Shown here: positions 33,182 through 46,308 of the stretch, piece after piece
How the letters are laid out: the number at the start of each line of letters is the position of its first letter
How positions within the stretch are numbered: position 1 is the stretch's first letter
Source: Sporobolomyces roseus
Taxonomy: Eukaryota; Basidiomycota; Microbotryomycetes; Sporidiobolales; Sporidiobolaceae
Direction: 5' to 3'
Length of the DNA: 64,000 bases
NCBI GenBank assembly: GCA_016617785.1
Contig: JADILM010000008.1
Span: 868,001-932,000, forward strand
The notes under the pieces: model-generated
What the model was told of the DNA's origin: nothing
Databases searched by the model: none
Seen by the model: the letters and a program-made list of their open reading frames with translations, nothing else
Position numbers and translations under genes: made by a program

Positions 33182-36100
33182 ATGCCCTCACCTCTCGACG
33201 CTTCTACTTCATCATCTTCCCAACTCCCCACCTCTTCCCACTCTACCCGTTCTCGTTCTCGCCAACCTTCAACCGCTTCAACCTCATCAAAACGTTCTTT
33301 ATCCCCTCCGATTCCAACAACAACTCGCAGATCAACTCGAGCAACCAGTTCAGATCCCTCTCTAACAACAACAACTAAATCTCGAGCAACTACCCCATCA
33401 GCACAACCTAGGAGAGGGAGGAGTAGGGGAGTATCTGAGGAACCACTTAGAGAGAGTGCGAGTGCGAGTACGAGAGGAAAACGAGGGAGGGGAAGAGGTG
33501 CGAGGGCAGGGACGAGTAGGAGTAGGGGCAAAGGGAAAGGGAAAGCGAAAGCGAAGGAGGGAAGCGGAGAGGATGGTGAGGACGCCGATGGGGAAGAGAT
33601 GGGAAGTAACGAAGTTAAAGTCAAGTTAGAAGTCGAGGAAGAGCAATTTAGGGTTGGGACACCTACTATAAACGAGGAAGGAACTGAGGAGATGGTTGAT
33701 GCACCAACGATAGAAGGGAATGAGAGTGGTCGAACGGAGGAGAATCAGGAGGAGGATTCGTCGAAAGAAGAGGATTTATTGAAAGTTTCGTCTGAGGAGG
33801 AGGTGAAGCTTCAAGAGTTGGATGAGATTGGGAACGGTGCACCGCTGAGCGATATACCGGAACAAGAGAGTATGAACGAAGCAGAGGGTGAGGAAACGGT
33901 CGAAGAGGGAGACATGAGAATACAGGAGGATTCGCTGTCGAAGGAATCGAAAGAGGACGAAGATGTGGAAGGATCACGAAAGGAAGTTACGGAGATGGAC
34001 AAGGGAGATGAGGAAAGTTTGGCTGAGAGAGAGGACAAAATGAACGAGATGGGTCAAGAATCGCCGGGAAAAGCGGAAACGGGAAACGACGACAGCGTTA
34101 TTCAGGAAGGGGATGGGACAAATGATCTCGATGATCTGTTCGGAGACGATTCAAGATCAGACGAGGAGATGGAGAAGCAAGTTGGAATGGAGGTCGACGA
34201 GCAAAATCCGCAAGAATCCTCAACAACGACAGTCGAACCAGATCAACCTTCAGAACCCATCAAACTTGATTCGAAACCTTCCTCCCCCGTCGATGTCACT
34301 CTCGAGGAACCACCTCTCGAACCCTCCACCGAAATCGTATCGAAACCTACCGATTCTTCCTCCCCTTCACCTCCTAAAGAACCCATCAATTCTTCCCTCC
34401 CTACCTCTCCCCACTCGACGACGACCCATGCTGAACCTCTCGAACCCGGCGAAACGCCCACCACCTCAATCGACTCTATTTCAACCACGAAACCTTCCGA
34501 GCCTCTGAAATCCCCATCACCCTCGGCGCCTCCTCTTTCCTCTCACCCCCCCGATCCTCTCGGACCCTCTCCATCTCCCTTAGCAGTACTTGCCTCAACT
34601 CCAATTCCATCAAAACGTTCACCCCCTCTCCTCTCACTCACGAATTCTGAAGGTTCAACTTCGAAAGCTGCGAGTGGAATCTCTATGCCTCCTAGTTTAC
34701 AGACGTTGAGTCCGAAGGATGTGAGGAGGAGGTTCAATGGACATAAGATTACTTGTGTTGGCATGTTGAATAATGAGTTGATCAAAATTGCGGGAGAATT
34801 GGTGTTGCAGAAACCGATTGATATGAGGGAATATTCTCCGTATGTGTTTACTATTGTTTCTTTCTTTTTGGTCAATGTGCGAAGGAACTGATAGTATGGA
34901 GAAGAGCAGGTTACTCGAAAGGTTACAATCAAATTTGAAGTATCTTGCAGCGATGGCAGATCAACACCACAAGAAAGATAACGTACGTCGAACTTCTTGT
35001 CCTTTCTTAAGCGCTGTTGACTGGACTGACAAAGGGCATTCCTTCTTCGTATAGTCTCGTCGACCACCCGATCCACCTATTCTCTCTGCACCTCAAACTC
35101 CACTCCTCTCTCGTCGACTCAGTCCACTCTACGCGTCTCTCAAGCAATATTTCCATGCAGCAGACAAGTACGAACTACAACAAGCTCAAAACGGGAGGAA
35201 AGGGAGTTTCACTCTCGTTCCTACTACCGCTGGAACGATTCAAGGAGTTTCTGCACCCGCTCCCGTCATCAAAGAGGGAGAGAAGAAAGTCGAACCGGTT
35301 TTGACGGCGAAACCTGAGGTGGAAATGGCGAAGGAGGAAGTGAGAGTTGGAGGTGGTGGGCAGAAAAGAGCGAGGAGTAGTGATGCGGCTGAGGACAGTC
35401 CCGAAGCGAAGAGGAGTAAAGTCGAGCTACCGACGGTTCCGGAAGAACAAGCTGTCGAATCAAGAGAAGAAAAGGAAGAGGAAGTTCAGTCGGAAGAGGA
35501 AGTTGTACCGGCCAATTCAATCGCACAACCGACTCCTGCGACCGTCATTACGAGCATTCAGCAACGACCGAGCGATGTCGACGTTACGCAACCTCAGAGT
35601 CGTCCTCAACCACAGCAGCAAACGAGACAACAAACTCCGGTTCTCTCAGCTCTCCAAACCCAACTCTCGAATCCTCAAGCTTCCTTCGTTACCCCGACGA
35701 TCGCTCCTTCTCCATCGCAGCCGACCCAACCTCGTTCGGCTACCCCTGCTTCGATCCAAGCTCCACTTCCTGGTCGTCCACTGTCCTCCCAATCGATTCA
35801 ACCTCCTGCTCGACCTCCTTCCGTCCAAAGAAATCAAGCTTACGGTTCCGCCATACCCGCTCACCTTCAACAGCAGCAGCAAGTCCCTCAAACCCCTCCT
35901 CAGAGTCAGAGTCAGAACCCGTCTCAACCTCATCAGCAACCGAACGTCAATTCAGCTTTCGCTTCCCTCACTCCTCAGCAACAGAACTACATTCGTCAGC
36001 AACAACATCAAGCTATGATGGCTCAGCAGCAAGCTCAACAACATCAGCTCCAACAAGCTATGCTAGCTCAACAGAGAGAACATCAACAAGCGATGTCTGC

Positions 36101-37656
36101 GAATGGTGGTTCGAACGCTGGAAGTCCTCGAATCGCACCTCTCACCAACCCTCCTCCTTCCTCTCAACAATCTCAAATTCGTCCTCCTTCAGCGATGTCG
36201 CATTCTTCACCTTACAACGCTCCTTCTCCCGCTCATTCTCACGCTCCTTCCCCCGCCGCATCTCAATCCCAAATCCCCATTGCTCAACCCTCTCAACCTT
36301 CAATCTCGGCAGATCAACGACCTCTAGCAGATCAATACGCCGGGATTCAATCGATCATTTCCGCTCCTACGTTCCGACAGTTACCTCCACCGTTACAACA
36401 GAACCTTCAACAACAAGCCCAAACCCTCTTGTACCAAATGCAAGCCGCTACGATGGCGATGGCTCGAAATGGAGGTGGTCCTCCTTCACAACCTCCGAAT
36501 CGAATGATGTCTCCAGCTTTAACCAATAACTCGATCGCTCCGAGTCCGAGACCGAGAGTTCCAAGTTATTCGCAAAGCCCTCAGGTTCAACACGCTCAAG
36601 TTCCTCCGAGTAGGATGTCGAGTGTAGGTCCGGTGCAAGGAGGAGGAGGAGGTCCTCAGAGTCAATACGCGGGAAGCTATGCGGGAAGTATGGCGGGAAG
36701 TCCTCCTGGAACTGGACAACCCCAACAGAGGCCTACGTCGGCGATGTCGGGTCATGGTCCTGATTCAGCTGCACTCTTCAGAGAACAGTGAGCTTCCCTC
36801 TCGTTTCATTCTCTCGCAATCGTCGATACTGATTCGTTTTCACTCGTTGTTTTCTAGACTCGCTCAACAAAACGCTATTCGATCTTCATCTCCCGCTCAA
36901 GGTCAAGGTCAAGGAGTAACCTCGAACTACAATCAATATGCAGGTCATCAAAGAGTAGCTTCGAATCCTTACTCCCAACAGAACCAAGGACAATCTCCCG
37001 TCTCTTACGCCGCTCCTTCTCCCGCCTCTCACAACCAACAACAACAGTTTGCAGCACCTTCTCCAGCTACTCAGCGACAATTCTACCCTCAATCCGCTCC
37101 CTCACCAGCTTCTGCTCCTTCCCCTGCCAACGTCGCTCAGAACGCTCAGAACCACTTGCAAGCGATGCATCAAGCTCAATACGCAATGCAGAATCATCAA
37201 CGACAAGTATCTGGTGGTTACTCTGGAAATCCCCACTCTCAATCCCAACCTCAAAGACCTCCCTCTCAGAATCAAAATCAAAACGCTCCTTCTTCTTACT
37301 ACTCTACTCAAACTCCTCAGCACGTCCCTTCTCGACCTCCCTCCCAAGCTTCCCACCCTCAGTCTCAGTACACTCAGCAGCCTTTAGCTCCCCCTCCGGT
37401 TCCCCCTCAATCAAAAGCATTCCAACAGAATCCGCCACCTCCAAGTTCGAATCCATCGCCTTTCCTAGCGAGTGCGAACCCAGCGAGTACGATGTGGAGT
37501 CCAACGAATGTCGGTACACCTTCTGTAGGAGTTGGAGGAGGTCAAGCGGATCTTTGGGGAAACCCTTCGAATTCGACTTCGATTGAGGGAGGAGGTTCTT
37601 CAAATGATCAGAAGCAGCAAGATGAGGGAGCTTGGTCAGAATGGCTCAACTTGTGA
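33182..37656 (+). CDS. Low-complexity Q/P/S-rich nuclear protein with a possible SSXT-like segment
   Basis: About 1,400 residues in four exons. The N-terminal third is basic Ser/Arg (SRGKGKGKAKAKEG) then strongly acidic, then Pro/Ser-rich. A short ordered region sits mid-gene: SPKDVRRRFNGHKITCVGM, ELVLQKPIDMREYSP spliced to MEKSRLLERLQSNLKYLAAM and ADQHHKK (34700-34980). The run LLERLQSNLKYLAAMAD resembles the SSXT (SS18) helix that contacts SWI/SNF, but the match is short. The C-terminal half (35300-37656) is Gln/Pro/Ser-rich with a KRSKVE-type basic patch and poly-Gln-like stretches. The likely role is a chromatin or transcription co-regulator; this is inference from composition. The stop is TGA 37654-37656. 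Confidence 0.7.
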
Positions 37657-38139
37657 ATAAATTCTCAATGTACATATCGAAATTCCCTCCCATATCCCCT
37701 CTCTTACCCTCTCTTACCCAAAAATTCCCACTCTCTTTTCTTTCTTTTTCACTCCTGCTAATTTCTTTCACTTTAGTTTTCAAAGCTGTCGATACCCCCT
37801 TTTTCTTTACTTCTCTATCCCTCACGCTCGCTCACTGTTTATATCGCTTTTTTTTTTTTGGTTCTCTGAGTGTATATTCGCATTTCTCTCTTACCTCGCT
37901 ACGATAGACACTGTGAGAGAAGTGAGAGGGGCACTGAGTCTTTTGTTTCTTTACAAGGGTTCAAGCGAAAGAGAGGAAAGAAGAGAGAAGTATTTACGGC
38001 AACAATTCACAGCTAGACAGGGTAAAGATCGGTCGTTAAAAAGAGAGTGGGTCGTGATAAGAGATCGTGAAGAACAAGAACGAGGGGTACTGATAGGTCA
38101 AGCGGGTTATACATTTCTAGATCTTGAAGGAAGGTATGT
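37657..38139. other. Convergent 3' region
   Basis: 483 bp between two stop codons. It contains C/T-rich sequence and a run of 12 T at about 37848-37859, likely 3' UTR. No gene is supported. Confidence 0.45.
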
Positions 38140-41100
38140 CTAAATCATCTGTTCAGATTCTCCAGTCGCCTCCAAGCATTCCTCTTCATTCTCAAGCCAG
38201 CTCGACCTCTTGTGCAGCCAATAGCTGATCGAAGCTCCAGGATTCGAGTCGGTACTGATACGAGAGGTGTATTCCATCGAGGAAGAAGAATGAGTAGGAG
38301 AAGCGGCTATAGAACTTTTCGAGGAAATTTGAGTTGAGGTTGGAGAGGATGGGGTGTAGGCATGAGACCAGGAGGGACTGTGATTTGAGGCGAAAGTCGA
38401 GGGAGTGATAGGGGAGATCGAAGGGATCGGAGTCGCAGGTCGAGGAATACGGATCGATGCTGAACGATTGAATGAAGAGGGATGGAGAGTGGTCTCGAAT
38501 TCGTCGAGGGGAGGGGACGAAGTAGATCGACGATCGTTTTGTGAGATGGAGTTGTACTCGCTATCGAGCGAAGAACGTGAGGAGGGTGCGCACGAAGCTT
38601 CGACGGGAGTGCCGAAAGTCTCGTAGAGCTCGGTCAATTCGTTCAAGTCTCCTTCACTGATTGTCCTGTCTCTTACATGACCGTTGACGTGATCGATCTG
38701 AAGGCGGGAGAGTGATGAACGAGCCGAGGAGCTCTTCGTCTTGATCGAAGGTGCTTCGAGATTGATAGGTGCGGCGAGAGAAGTCGAAAGAACTGGAGGA
38801 ATGTCTGTGCTGAAGTCGATGTTAAGCGATCCAATTGGCGAGATTCGAACAGGAGCATCGAGCTGCCACGACGAGAGGCGATTGAGAGGAAGAGAGTGTG
38901 ACCTGGTGTGGCGACCTCGTCGAACTCCTTGCGATCCCTCATCCTCCTCCGAGCCGTTGACTTCGAACGGTTCCTCCATAGCTGAGACGATATTTGGTGC
39001 TGAAGCTGCGCTCAAACCACGACCACGGTGACGATGCGGAGAGCGGCGGTAGGGGGTCAGCGGACGAGGTGAGTGAAGATTCTCCTGATTCCACCAACTG
39101 CTCGTGAGGGTTGGAGAGGAGGGTTCTTGAGTCGAAGTCGCAGGGAAGATCGAGTCGGCATCTTCTTTGTCGATAATCGAACCAGGTTTCGAAGGCGAGA
39201 GGAAGCTGAACGAAGCGCTCCTTGACCTGCTGTGTTGAGCGCTCGATCGCTTCGACGAGCTGACCTCTCCTCTGCAAGCAAAAGAGAGATCCGAACTTGC
39301 CGAAACTCGGAACGATGAAGCTTGACTCCCTTTGATGGACGGACCCAACATTCCCGACAACGATTTGCGACGGAATCGAGAAAGGGAGAAGGATGCAGTA
39401 GAGAAACTCGAGGCACGTGAGCCTTTGCGAGATTGCGGTGAGAGTGGAGCGGAGTAGCTGATCGTCGGAGGAGAGGAGGCCTGGCGAAGAGGTTTCGAAG
39501 GGCGTGGAGGGAAGAATTTGCGAATGCGAGCGGATGTCGGTGACAAAGAAGGAGAAGTTGGAGGAGGTGCTGAAGAACGACTGCGAGCTCGATGTTGTTC
39601 AGGCGACTCTTCTGCCTTGACATCTTGAGTCGAGATAGGCCTCGAAGGATTGGGACTATCGGCTCGAGGAGGAAGAGTAGAAGTCGAATGAACTCCCGTG
39701 ACCTCGAGAAGCTTCGCTGAGGTCGAAGTCGCCGGAGGAGACGTCGGAGAGAGCGATACTTTCGAGAAGGACTTGCCGAATCGGTAAGGAGTCGATTGAG
39801 AGGGTAGAGCGATAGTTGCATTGTAGCTGAACGCGCTCCCGAGACCACGGCCCGACCTCACACTTCCACCTTCGGTGAACGATCCCTTTCGAGGAGTCAT
39901 CGAAGAGTGATTCGTCCTGAGATGAGCTGGGAGGTCCAATTCTTGCGAATCGTCGAGGTGTTCTGTGAAGAGCGAATTCGAAGATGATGGAGAGCGACGA
40001 GGGAAGAGAGACGGGTCTTTCATGTAATGAAGGGAGGAAGTGGTAAGTCGTGTCGGACTGACGAGACGGTCGACGTTTTGACGAGTTGGCGAAATGATTT
40101 CGATCTCCTCTTCGAATCCCCCACCATCCTCGAATCCTCCTCCCTCGACATCAGTCCTCCTCTTCGCCCATTCTTCTACCTTCCTTGCCGCTGCAATCGC
40201 TTGACTTGCTTGAACCGCCGAGAAAGGATCGTCTTCGTCGGTTTCGATTTCCAATCCAGGTGCAACTGCACCTCCGTCTTCGACGTTTCGACCGTGCAAG
40301 AAGCTGATCGAGCTACTCCTGCTTCCTCGACGAAGCTTTCGTGTACTGGTGGGAGAGTCGCTAGGTCGAGATGAAGGGAAACCAGCGAGAGAACGAAGAG
40401 AAGGACGACGACTTTTGCTCGGAGATTGCGAGGGAGACGAAGCTCGAGATTCGCTCCGTCGAGCGGGAGTGAAGGACGGAGCTGTATGGAAAGTATATTC
40501 CTCCTCCAAGCTGAGCTTGACACCAGGTCGAGAGTTGAGCGGGGAGACGTTGCTGATCGATGAGAGGGAAGATGGGGAGCGTCGAAGTTGCGGACGGAGA
40601 GGAGGAAGACGGCGAGCGTCTTTGCGAGTACGGGGAGCGATAGGAGGAGTAGTAGGCTGATAGAGCTCTGGCGATGAGGCAGAACGAGGAGGATGCGAGG
40701 TGAAAGATGTCGAGCGTTCCGATTCGACTCGAAGGATCGATCCGTCTTGAGTATCCTCGACTTCTGGACCCTCCTCCTCATCATCTTCTCCTTCAACGAA
40801 AGGTGCAGGGAGAGTCTCTGAGTGTAGATAGTCTTCGTGATGATCAGTACTGCCGCTACTCCTCCATTCCTTCGAATGTTCACCTTCTTCGCTGATCGGA
40901 GGTGGTACGTTCGCTCCGAATGAGAGAGTCGAAGAGAATGATTGGCGTCGACTCATCGGAGGACGTCCGGATGTTTCAGCATCCTGCGAGTAGGTCGATC
41001 CTTGTTTATCGAAATCGATAGTAGCGATAGTCGATTGAGGCTGAAGAGTTGTCGACTGATCAGATGAATCAGTCTGTTGCTTCGAATGATGGAGTTCCGC

Positions 41101-42404
41101 TAGTCCCTGATTCTCGTGATCGATTGATTGCCGGGATGAGGGTTGAGCTGCACGTCAAGACCGAGAGTCAGTGGAAAGAAACAAGAATTTCGCAAAGAGA
41201 AGCGAAAACTCACAAGCCAATCCAGACAAACTTCCAGTCCACCTCATGACGACGATCGCAGAGACAACAATTGAGCCAGCAGGAGTCGTGGTTGAGCCAA
41301 AGACAGTGGGAGGAGCGAAACGAGACCCGCTCGAATCGAAAGGAGCGTAGTTGGAGAGAATCGGTAACGAGACTGAGAGAATTGAGAGGAGGGCCGAAAA
41401 TAGCTGGAGAACAATATGGAAAGTCTGTTGGATATCCGCTTTCGATCAGTATGCTGCTGCAAGGGGATCGAAAGCAAAGTCCTACCTCGCGATGATTGAG
41501 GATGCTTGAGACTCGCTCGCCTCGTGCGGAGACTATCGATCGAGCCTCGACTCCATCACCCTTTCTCTCACTCATATCCACCGTAGATACGTCAATGCCT
41601 CTCTGCGACTAACGGAATACGAATCAGCTACGAACGATCCCAGCTCGATTGGAGCGAAAACAGCTTACCTCGGTATCCTGTTCTGATTTCTGCCTCTCTA
41701 GTGACTTGATAAGCTGCTTCGAGAGTATGCTGATGATGAGAACATCGAAAACGAGGTGAAAGATGCCTCTCGAATGGGTGACGCCGAACAAAATCTTCTC
41801 TTGCGGTTGATTGAGAGCGAGAAGAGCTACTTCGAGAGCGGTAGCTGTTCACAGACAGTATGGTGAGCTCATACTACAATTCGAGCGACAGAAACAGAGA
41901 CGTACTGAGCAAGAGAAGAAGCGACACCGTCGAAATCCACCAGAATTGCCTTGTCTTTGACCCAATCTCCCTCGTTCCGGACCATAAAGTACTGAGAGCA
42001 GCTTGCACATCGACTGATAACAATCGGATGGGGTCAGCTTCTGCTCTAGTCCCTGCATCTCGAAAGCAAAGTCGATTTCGCTCAAAATGGACAAACTCAC
42101 TTGAGATCAATCCTAAAGCACCGAGAATCCCTGCCGCAATACCTGCACTCAAGCTCCCATTACCGATGGATACCAATCCACAAATACCATACAGAACGAG
42201 CGAAACGGTTGAAGCGAGTCCTAATCCAACTGAAATCGATCTCGATAAACTCCTATTTCCTCCTCCTCCTCTGTCTGGACGAGTAGCGTCGAGTAGTCGA
42301 GGTACGAGGAAGATAAGGAGGAAGATCAAGGTGATAGGGAGAGTCGAGGCTACCGCGTAGAGTAGGATAGGAGACAACGAGATTAGAGAACTTGAGGAAG
42401 ACAT
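38140..42404 (-). CDS. Seven-TM membrane protein with ~1,000-residue Ser-rich cytoplasmic tail
   Basis: At first sight this is two genes (42404 to about 41250, and 41247 to 38140), but phases join them. The exon ending SAIVVMRWTGSLSGLA runs in frame from upstream membrane exons and splices (donor at 41213, acceptor at 41148) into QPSSRQSIDHENQ and the long exon. Splicing 42404-42101, 42013-41906, from 41844, and later exons gives seven hydrophobic segments: PILLYAVASTLPITLIFLLI; LASTVSLVLYGICGLVSI; AGIAAGILGALGLIS; WWISTVSLLLLLTTALEVAL; GIFHLVFDVLIISIL; LFSALLSILSVSLPIL; SIVVSAIVVM. The tail (to TAG 38140) is Ser/Arg/Pro-rich with many SP and RRxS sites, so likely phosphorylated. About 1,300 residues. 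I do not recognise the family; a GPCR-like sensor is one idea, unproven. Confidence 0.72.
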
Positions 42405-43357
42405 AAGGGAAACAAGGTTGTAACCGCCCTTGTTACCGTCTAGAGTTGTGAAGCCGTCTATTTGAGGAGAAGCAATCTATGGAGAGAGAGAGAGTAGTGA
42501 GAAACTGGAGATTTGAGGAGATTGAGCAGAGGTAAACAAACCATTTCAGGCGAAAACTGTTCAAGTCACCACATCACCTGACCTGGTTTCGGACGAGTCT
42601 CCGGAGTTATCGGAGGAGAAGAGCCTTCGTCGATCTAGAACTTTGACGAAGGGTTTGTGCTTCAAGAAACTCAGAAAAAATAAACTCAGCGAACAGCAGA
42701 ACGGGGCGTCGGTGACAGAGAAGCGAGCTCAATCACGTTGGAAGTGGCGTCGGCTGTACTGGCAAGGATCGTCCCGTTGAGGGAAACGAAGGAAAGGTGA
42801 TGAAAATTCAAGTTGCGAAAGTTTGCGCTTTCTCGAGCGAATTCCGGGGAGAAGGTTTTCGAGCTTCGAAGCGGATTGTCAGACCCTGCTAATCACCTCC
42901 TATCGAGTTCGATACGTCTTCCACAGTCGTCGTTTTGCACAGAAGCGGCTTGTAGAGACGAGAACGAGGAATCTGTCAAAACGAGAGGTCCGTGCGGTCG
43001 AAAAGTCGGATCGAAGCAAGGAGAACCAGAAGCAGCAGAACGAACCGAGAGTCTAGTAAACATGAGAAAGCGGGAATTTAGGGAGAAAAGAGGAGGGGAG
43101 AGGAAGAGAAGTTGCAAGCCATTTGTGATCGAACACGAAAAAATGCAGGGGGCGGGGACGCGTTGGACGCGCTTCTTCTCTCTTCTTTCTCTCTCTCTCT
43201 CTCTCTCTTGTTTACCTCTTCACTTCACTCCACTTCGCACTAGAATCGATTACGACTGTTCTTCCTTCAAGCTGTACCCTTCATCACACTCCTTATCCAC
43301 GACTATACACCTTCACGACCCTTTGACTCAGTCTCATCACCTCTTTCAATTTCTATC
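42405..43357. promoter_or_regulatory. Divergent intergenic region, seven-TM gene / ORC4
   Basis: 953 bp between two start codons. It includes a GAGAGA tract (about 42481-42495) and a CT run (43189-43208) in the presumed ORC4 leader. Open stretches here have no family signal, and no tRNA could be folded. Confidence 0.45.
43189..43208 (+). repeat. (CT)n microsatellite in ORC4 leader
   Basis: An uninterrupted run of about ten CT units, 150 bp upstream of the ORC4 start. Pyrimidine tracts before start codons recur in this window, so it probably belongs to the promoter/leader. Confidence 0.8.
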
Positions 43358-46308
43358 ATGACCAGCACCAAACGTACTGTTGCCGGATCATTGCAACCTA
43401 GAAGTACTCCCAAAGCGACTACAGCAAGGACACCCACTACACCCACTTCTCGATCACCTCCTAAAAACAGATCAACACCAACTCGATCAACTAGAAGTAC
43501 AGGCAAGGCAGATCACTATATAGAGTTGGAAGGTTCGCCAAAGATGGCAGAGATGGAAAGGAGGAAACAAGTAGCTGCAGAGAGGAGGAAACGGCAGATC
43601 AAACAAGATTCAGATGAAGAACAGGCATCAGAATCAGACGACGAACTCATGATGCAACCTACTACACCTACCAAGAAGACTATTATCACTCCAGTCAAGA
43701 AGCAAAAGACGACTCATCTCCCTTCCCCCGCTCGCTCAACCGCTTCAACCTCTTCATCTCGAGGAGGTCTCGATTCCGACTCTAGTGAAGAAGAAGCAGA
43801 AGTCGAAAAGGTACTCCTTACGACTCCTCAACGCAAGCGAAAAGCAGCACCGGCGAAGCAACTCATCACTCCCGAAACAACTCCCTCCAAGAAACGTTCT
43901 TCCTCCTCTGTCATTCCCAAAACCTCTTCCCCTCTCAAGCAATCTTCCACCCCTTCGAAACGACGAGCTTCCATCGTACTCTCCGATTCAGAAGCAGGGG
44001 TATCACGACCAACACCTCGCAAGACTCCTACGAAACCGAAACCCCTTCCTTCGAAAATCACTCCTTCCAAAATCACTCCCACTTCGACTCGCCTCGCCCG
44101 ATCTGATTCTTCTACTCCCTCTCGATCTTCTCTTAGGAACAAACGTCTCCCTCCCGATCAATCCGGTCTCAAGAACGCGCCTGCGGATCTCAGGAATCGA
44201 TTAGTTGGATTCCACATGGAGGATGAAGGGTACGGAGTAAACGTCGAGAGTAAGGAAGAGTCTGAAGTAGAAGAGGAAGAGGAAGAGGAGGAAGAAGAAG
44301 CGATTGAGAAGAGAAGAATCGCGAAAGGGAAAGGTCGAGCAGTCGAGGTGGAGGAACCCGAACAAGCGATGGCCCAGGACGAGGAAGACCCTTTCGTTGA
44401 CTCTGAATCTCGACCTCTCCTCGCCGACGAAGACTACACCCTTCCTACTCCTCCTTCGATCCACGCTACGCCCGAAGTGATCGCTTCTACTCAATCTTCC
44501 GACTCCACCTACCCATCTTCCTATCTCTATACCCATCTCCACCGCCAACTCTCGATCCTGACCGGTGCTGCTCTTCCCGAAACTCGTCTATCACCCGAAG
44601 CGACCTCTCCCAAATTCGATAAAGGAAAAGGAGTGATGGGATACCCTTTCCTTGAGGGAGGTTACAGCGAGTGGGAGAAACCCTTGAGAGGCTGTTTGAA
44701 CGAAGTCGTTACGAGGGGAATGGGCAACGCTGTCGTACTGTTAGGTCCGAGAGGTGTAGGAAAAACTATGGTTAGTCCCTTCTCACTCACTTCTCTTTCG
44801 AAACTTTCGCTGATGATTAACTCTCTCCTCAGCTCATTGAACGAACTCTTCGAATCATGTCTCACGTACATGGAGATCAACACGACTTTGTCACCGTCAG
44901 ACTATCGGGTCTCGTTCACACTACCGATCGACTAGCTCTCCGAAGTATCGCGATGCAAATGCGAGAACAAGGATTCAAGAGTGTTGGAGAAGCCGAGGAT
45001 GCAGTTGATGAAGGAGATTACGTGAGTCGTAAGATCGATTATCATCCCTGGACGAGTAGCTAATCGACTTCCCATCTTCACAGTCCTCAAATTCAGCTAC
45101 CATGACTACTCTTCTTCGATTACTCGAACCCTCCTCAACGGACCTCAAGGCGACGGAAGAATCCTCGAAACCCATCATCCTCATCGTGGACGAATTCGAT
45201 CTGTTCGCTCTTCATCCGAGACAGAGTTTCTTGTATTGCTTGCTCGATATCGTTCAGGGAAACAGACGAAGAGGTGGAGTTGGAGTCGTCGGTGTATCTT
45301 CCCGAGTTGTAAGTCTTGCGTCCTCCGATAGCGATCCGAAGAAGGGCACTCATCGGTGAGCACTTGTCGAACAGGATTGTCTCTCACTCCTCGAGAAACG
45401 AGTTCGATCTCGTTGTCAATCTCACGTCTTGCAAATGATGCTTCCTTCCTCCTCCACCGACTTCCTCTCCCTCGCTCAACGCCTCATGTCAACCGATCAA
45501 CGACTATGGGAACTCGTCAAAGGACTTGAAGGAGGAGAATGGGCTGGAAAATGGAACAAAGAGGTTGAAAGATTCTTGGGTGACAAGAAAGTGAAGGAGT
45601 ACTTTGAGGGGGTCTGGAGGATTGGAGGAAACGTTCCAACTGAATTGAGATCGATTCTGGTGAGTTTCCCTTGTGACCCTTTTCCAAGGCGCCGGAGACT
45701 GACTCTCGGATCTTGAATCATAGACACATCTCTTCTCTCGACTCGATCACAAGCTCAGTCACTCGACACTCCCGACCGGGGAGATTCCTCGTCTCGAGTT
45801 CTCTGATCTCAAGGTTCGAGAATCGCATCTCACTCGTGACATTACCCTCAAGAGTACGTCCCACGTCCTCCCTTTCGCTGTCTGCGAGAGACTGACTTCT
45901 CTACCTCTCTCAGGTCTCTCTACCGTCGAACTCGCCGTCTTGATCGCCTGCAAGCACCTCTCAGCCTCTACAATCGACTTCCAATCGGGTTTCAACCTCG
46001 AGATGGCCTACGACCAATACACCCAATGGACTCGATCCGTCGAAGCGAAAGGGAAACGAGTAGGACGAGGAGCCATGTCTCGAGACGCTTTCTGTTCAGG
46101 ATTCGATACGTTGAGATTGAATGAACTCATTTTACCTCTCTCGACTACCTCCTCGGTCTCACCACCTTCGGCAAGTTACCTTCCGCCTTCGAGATCGATT
46201 CCGTTCAAGATGCATCGTCTCGTACCTCGAGAAGCAGAGATCAAGTTGGAAGTTGAGAAGAGGAGGGATCTCGATGGTGAATTGAGGAAATGGTGTGGTG
46301 CTGCTTAA
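43358..46308 (+). CDS. ORC4: Origin recognition complex subunit 4
   Basis: AAA+ subunit of ORC, which marks replication origins. The conserved half starts near 44640: YPFLEGGYSEWEKPL, Walker A GPRGVGKTM (about 44745) spliced to LIERTLRIMSHVHGD, Walker B ILIVDEFDLFALHPRQSF (about 45180-45225), the sensor region VGVVGVSSRV then DCLSLLEKRVRSRC, and a C-terminal winged-helix-like part (ELAVLIACKHLSA). The stop is TAA 46306-46308. The first ~400 residues are an extension rich in Thr/Pro/Ser/Lys (TPKKTIITPVKKQK; KTPTKPKPLPSKITPSK) followed by an acidic run (EEEEEEEEEE near 44270-44300). Fission yeast Orc4 uses an N-terminal AT-hook extension to bind DNA; the extension here is basic but I see no clear RGRP AT-hook. 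At least five introns. Confidence 0.92.

Noticed and set aside
41214..41247. MRWTGSLSGLA as the start of a separate gene
   Set aside because: The same frame continues upstream through a membrane-type exon with proper splice sites, so it is an internal exon segment of the seven-TM protein.
43178..43210. CT-repeat tracts as a CRISPR array or satellite
   Set aside because: Simple CT microsatellite in a leader, with no spacer-repeat structure; CRISPR arrays are not expected in a eukaryote.
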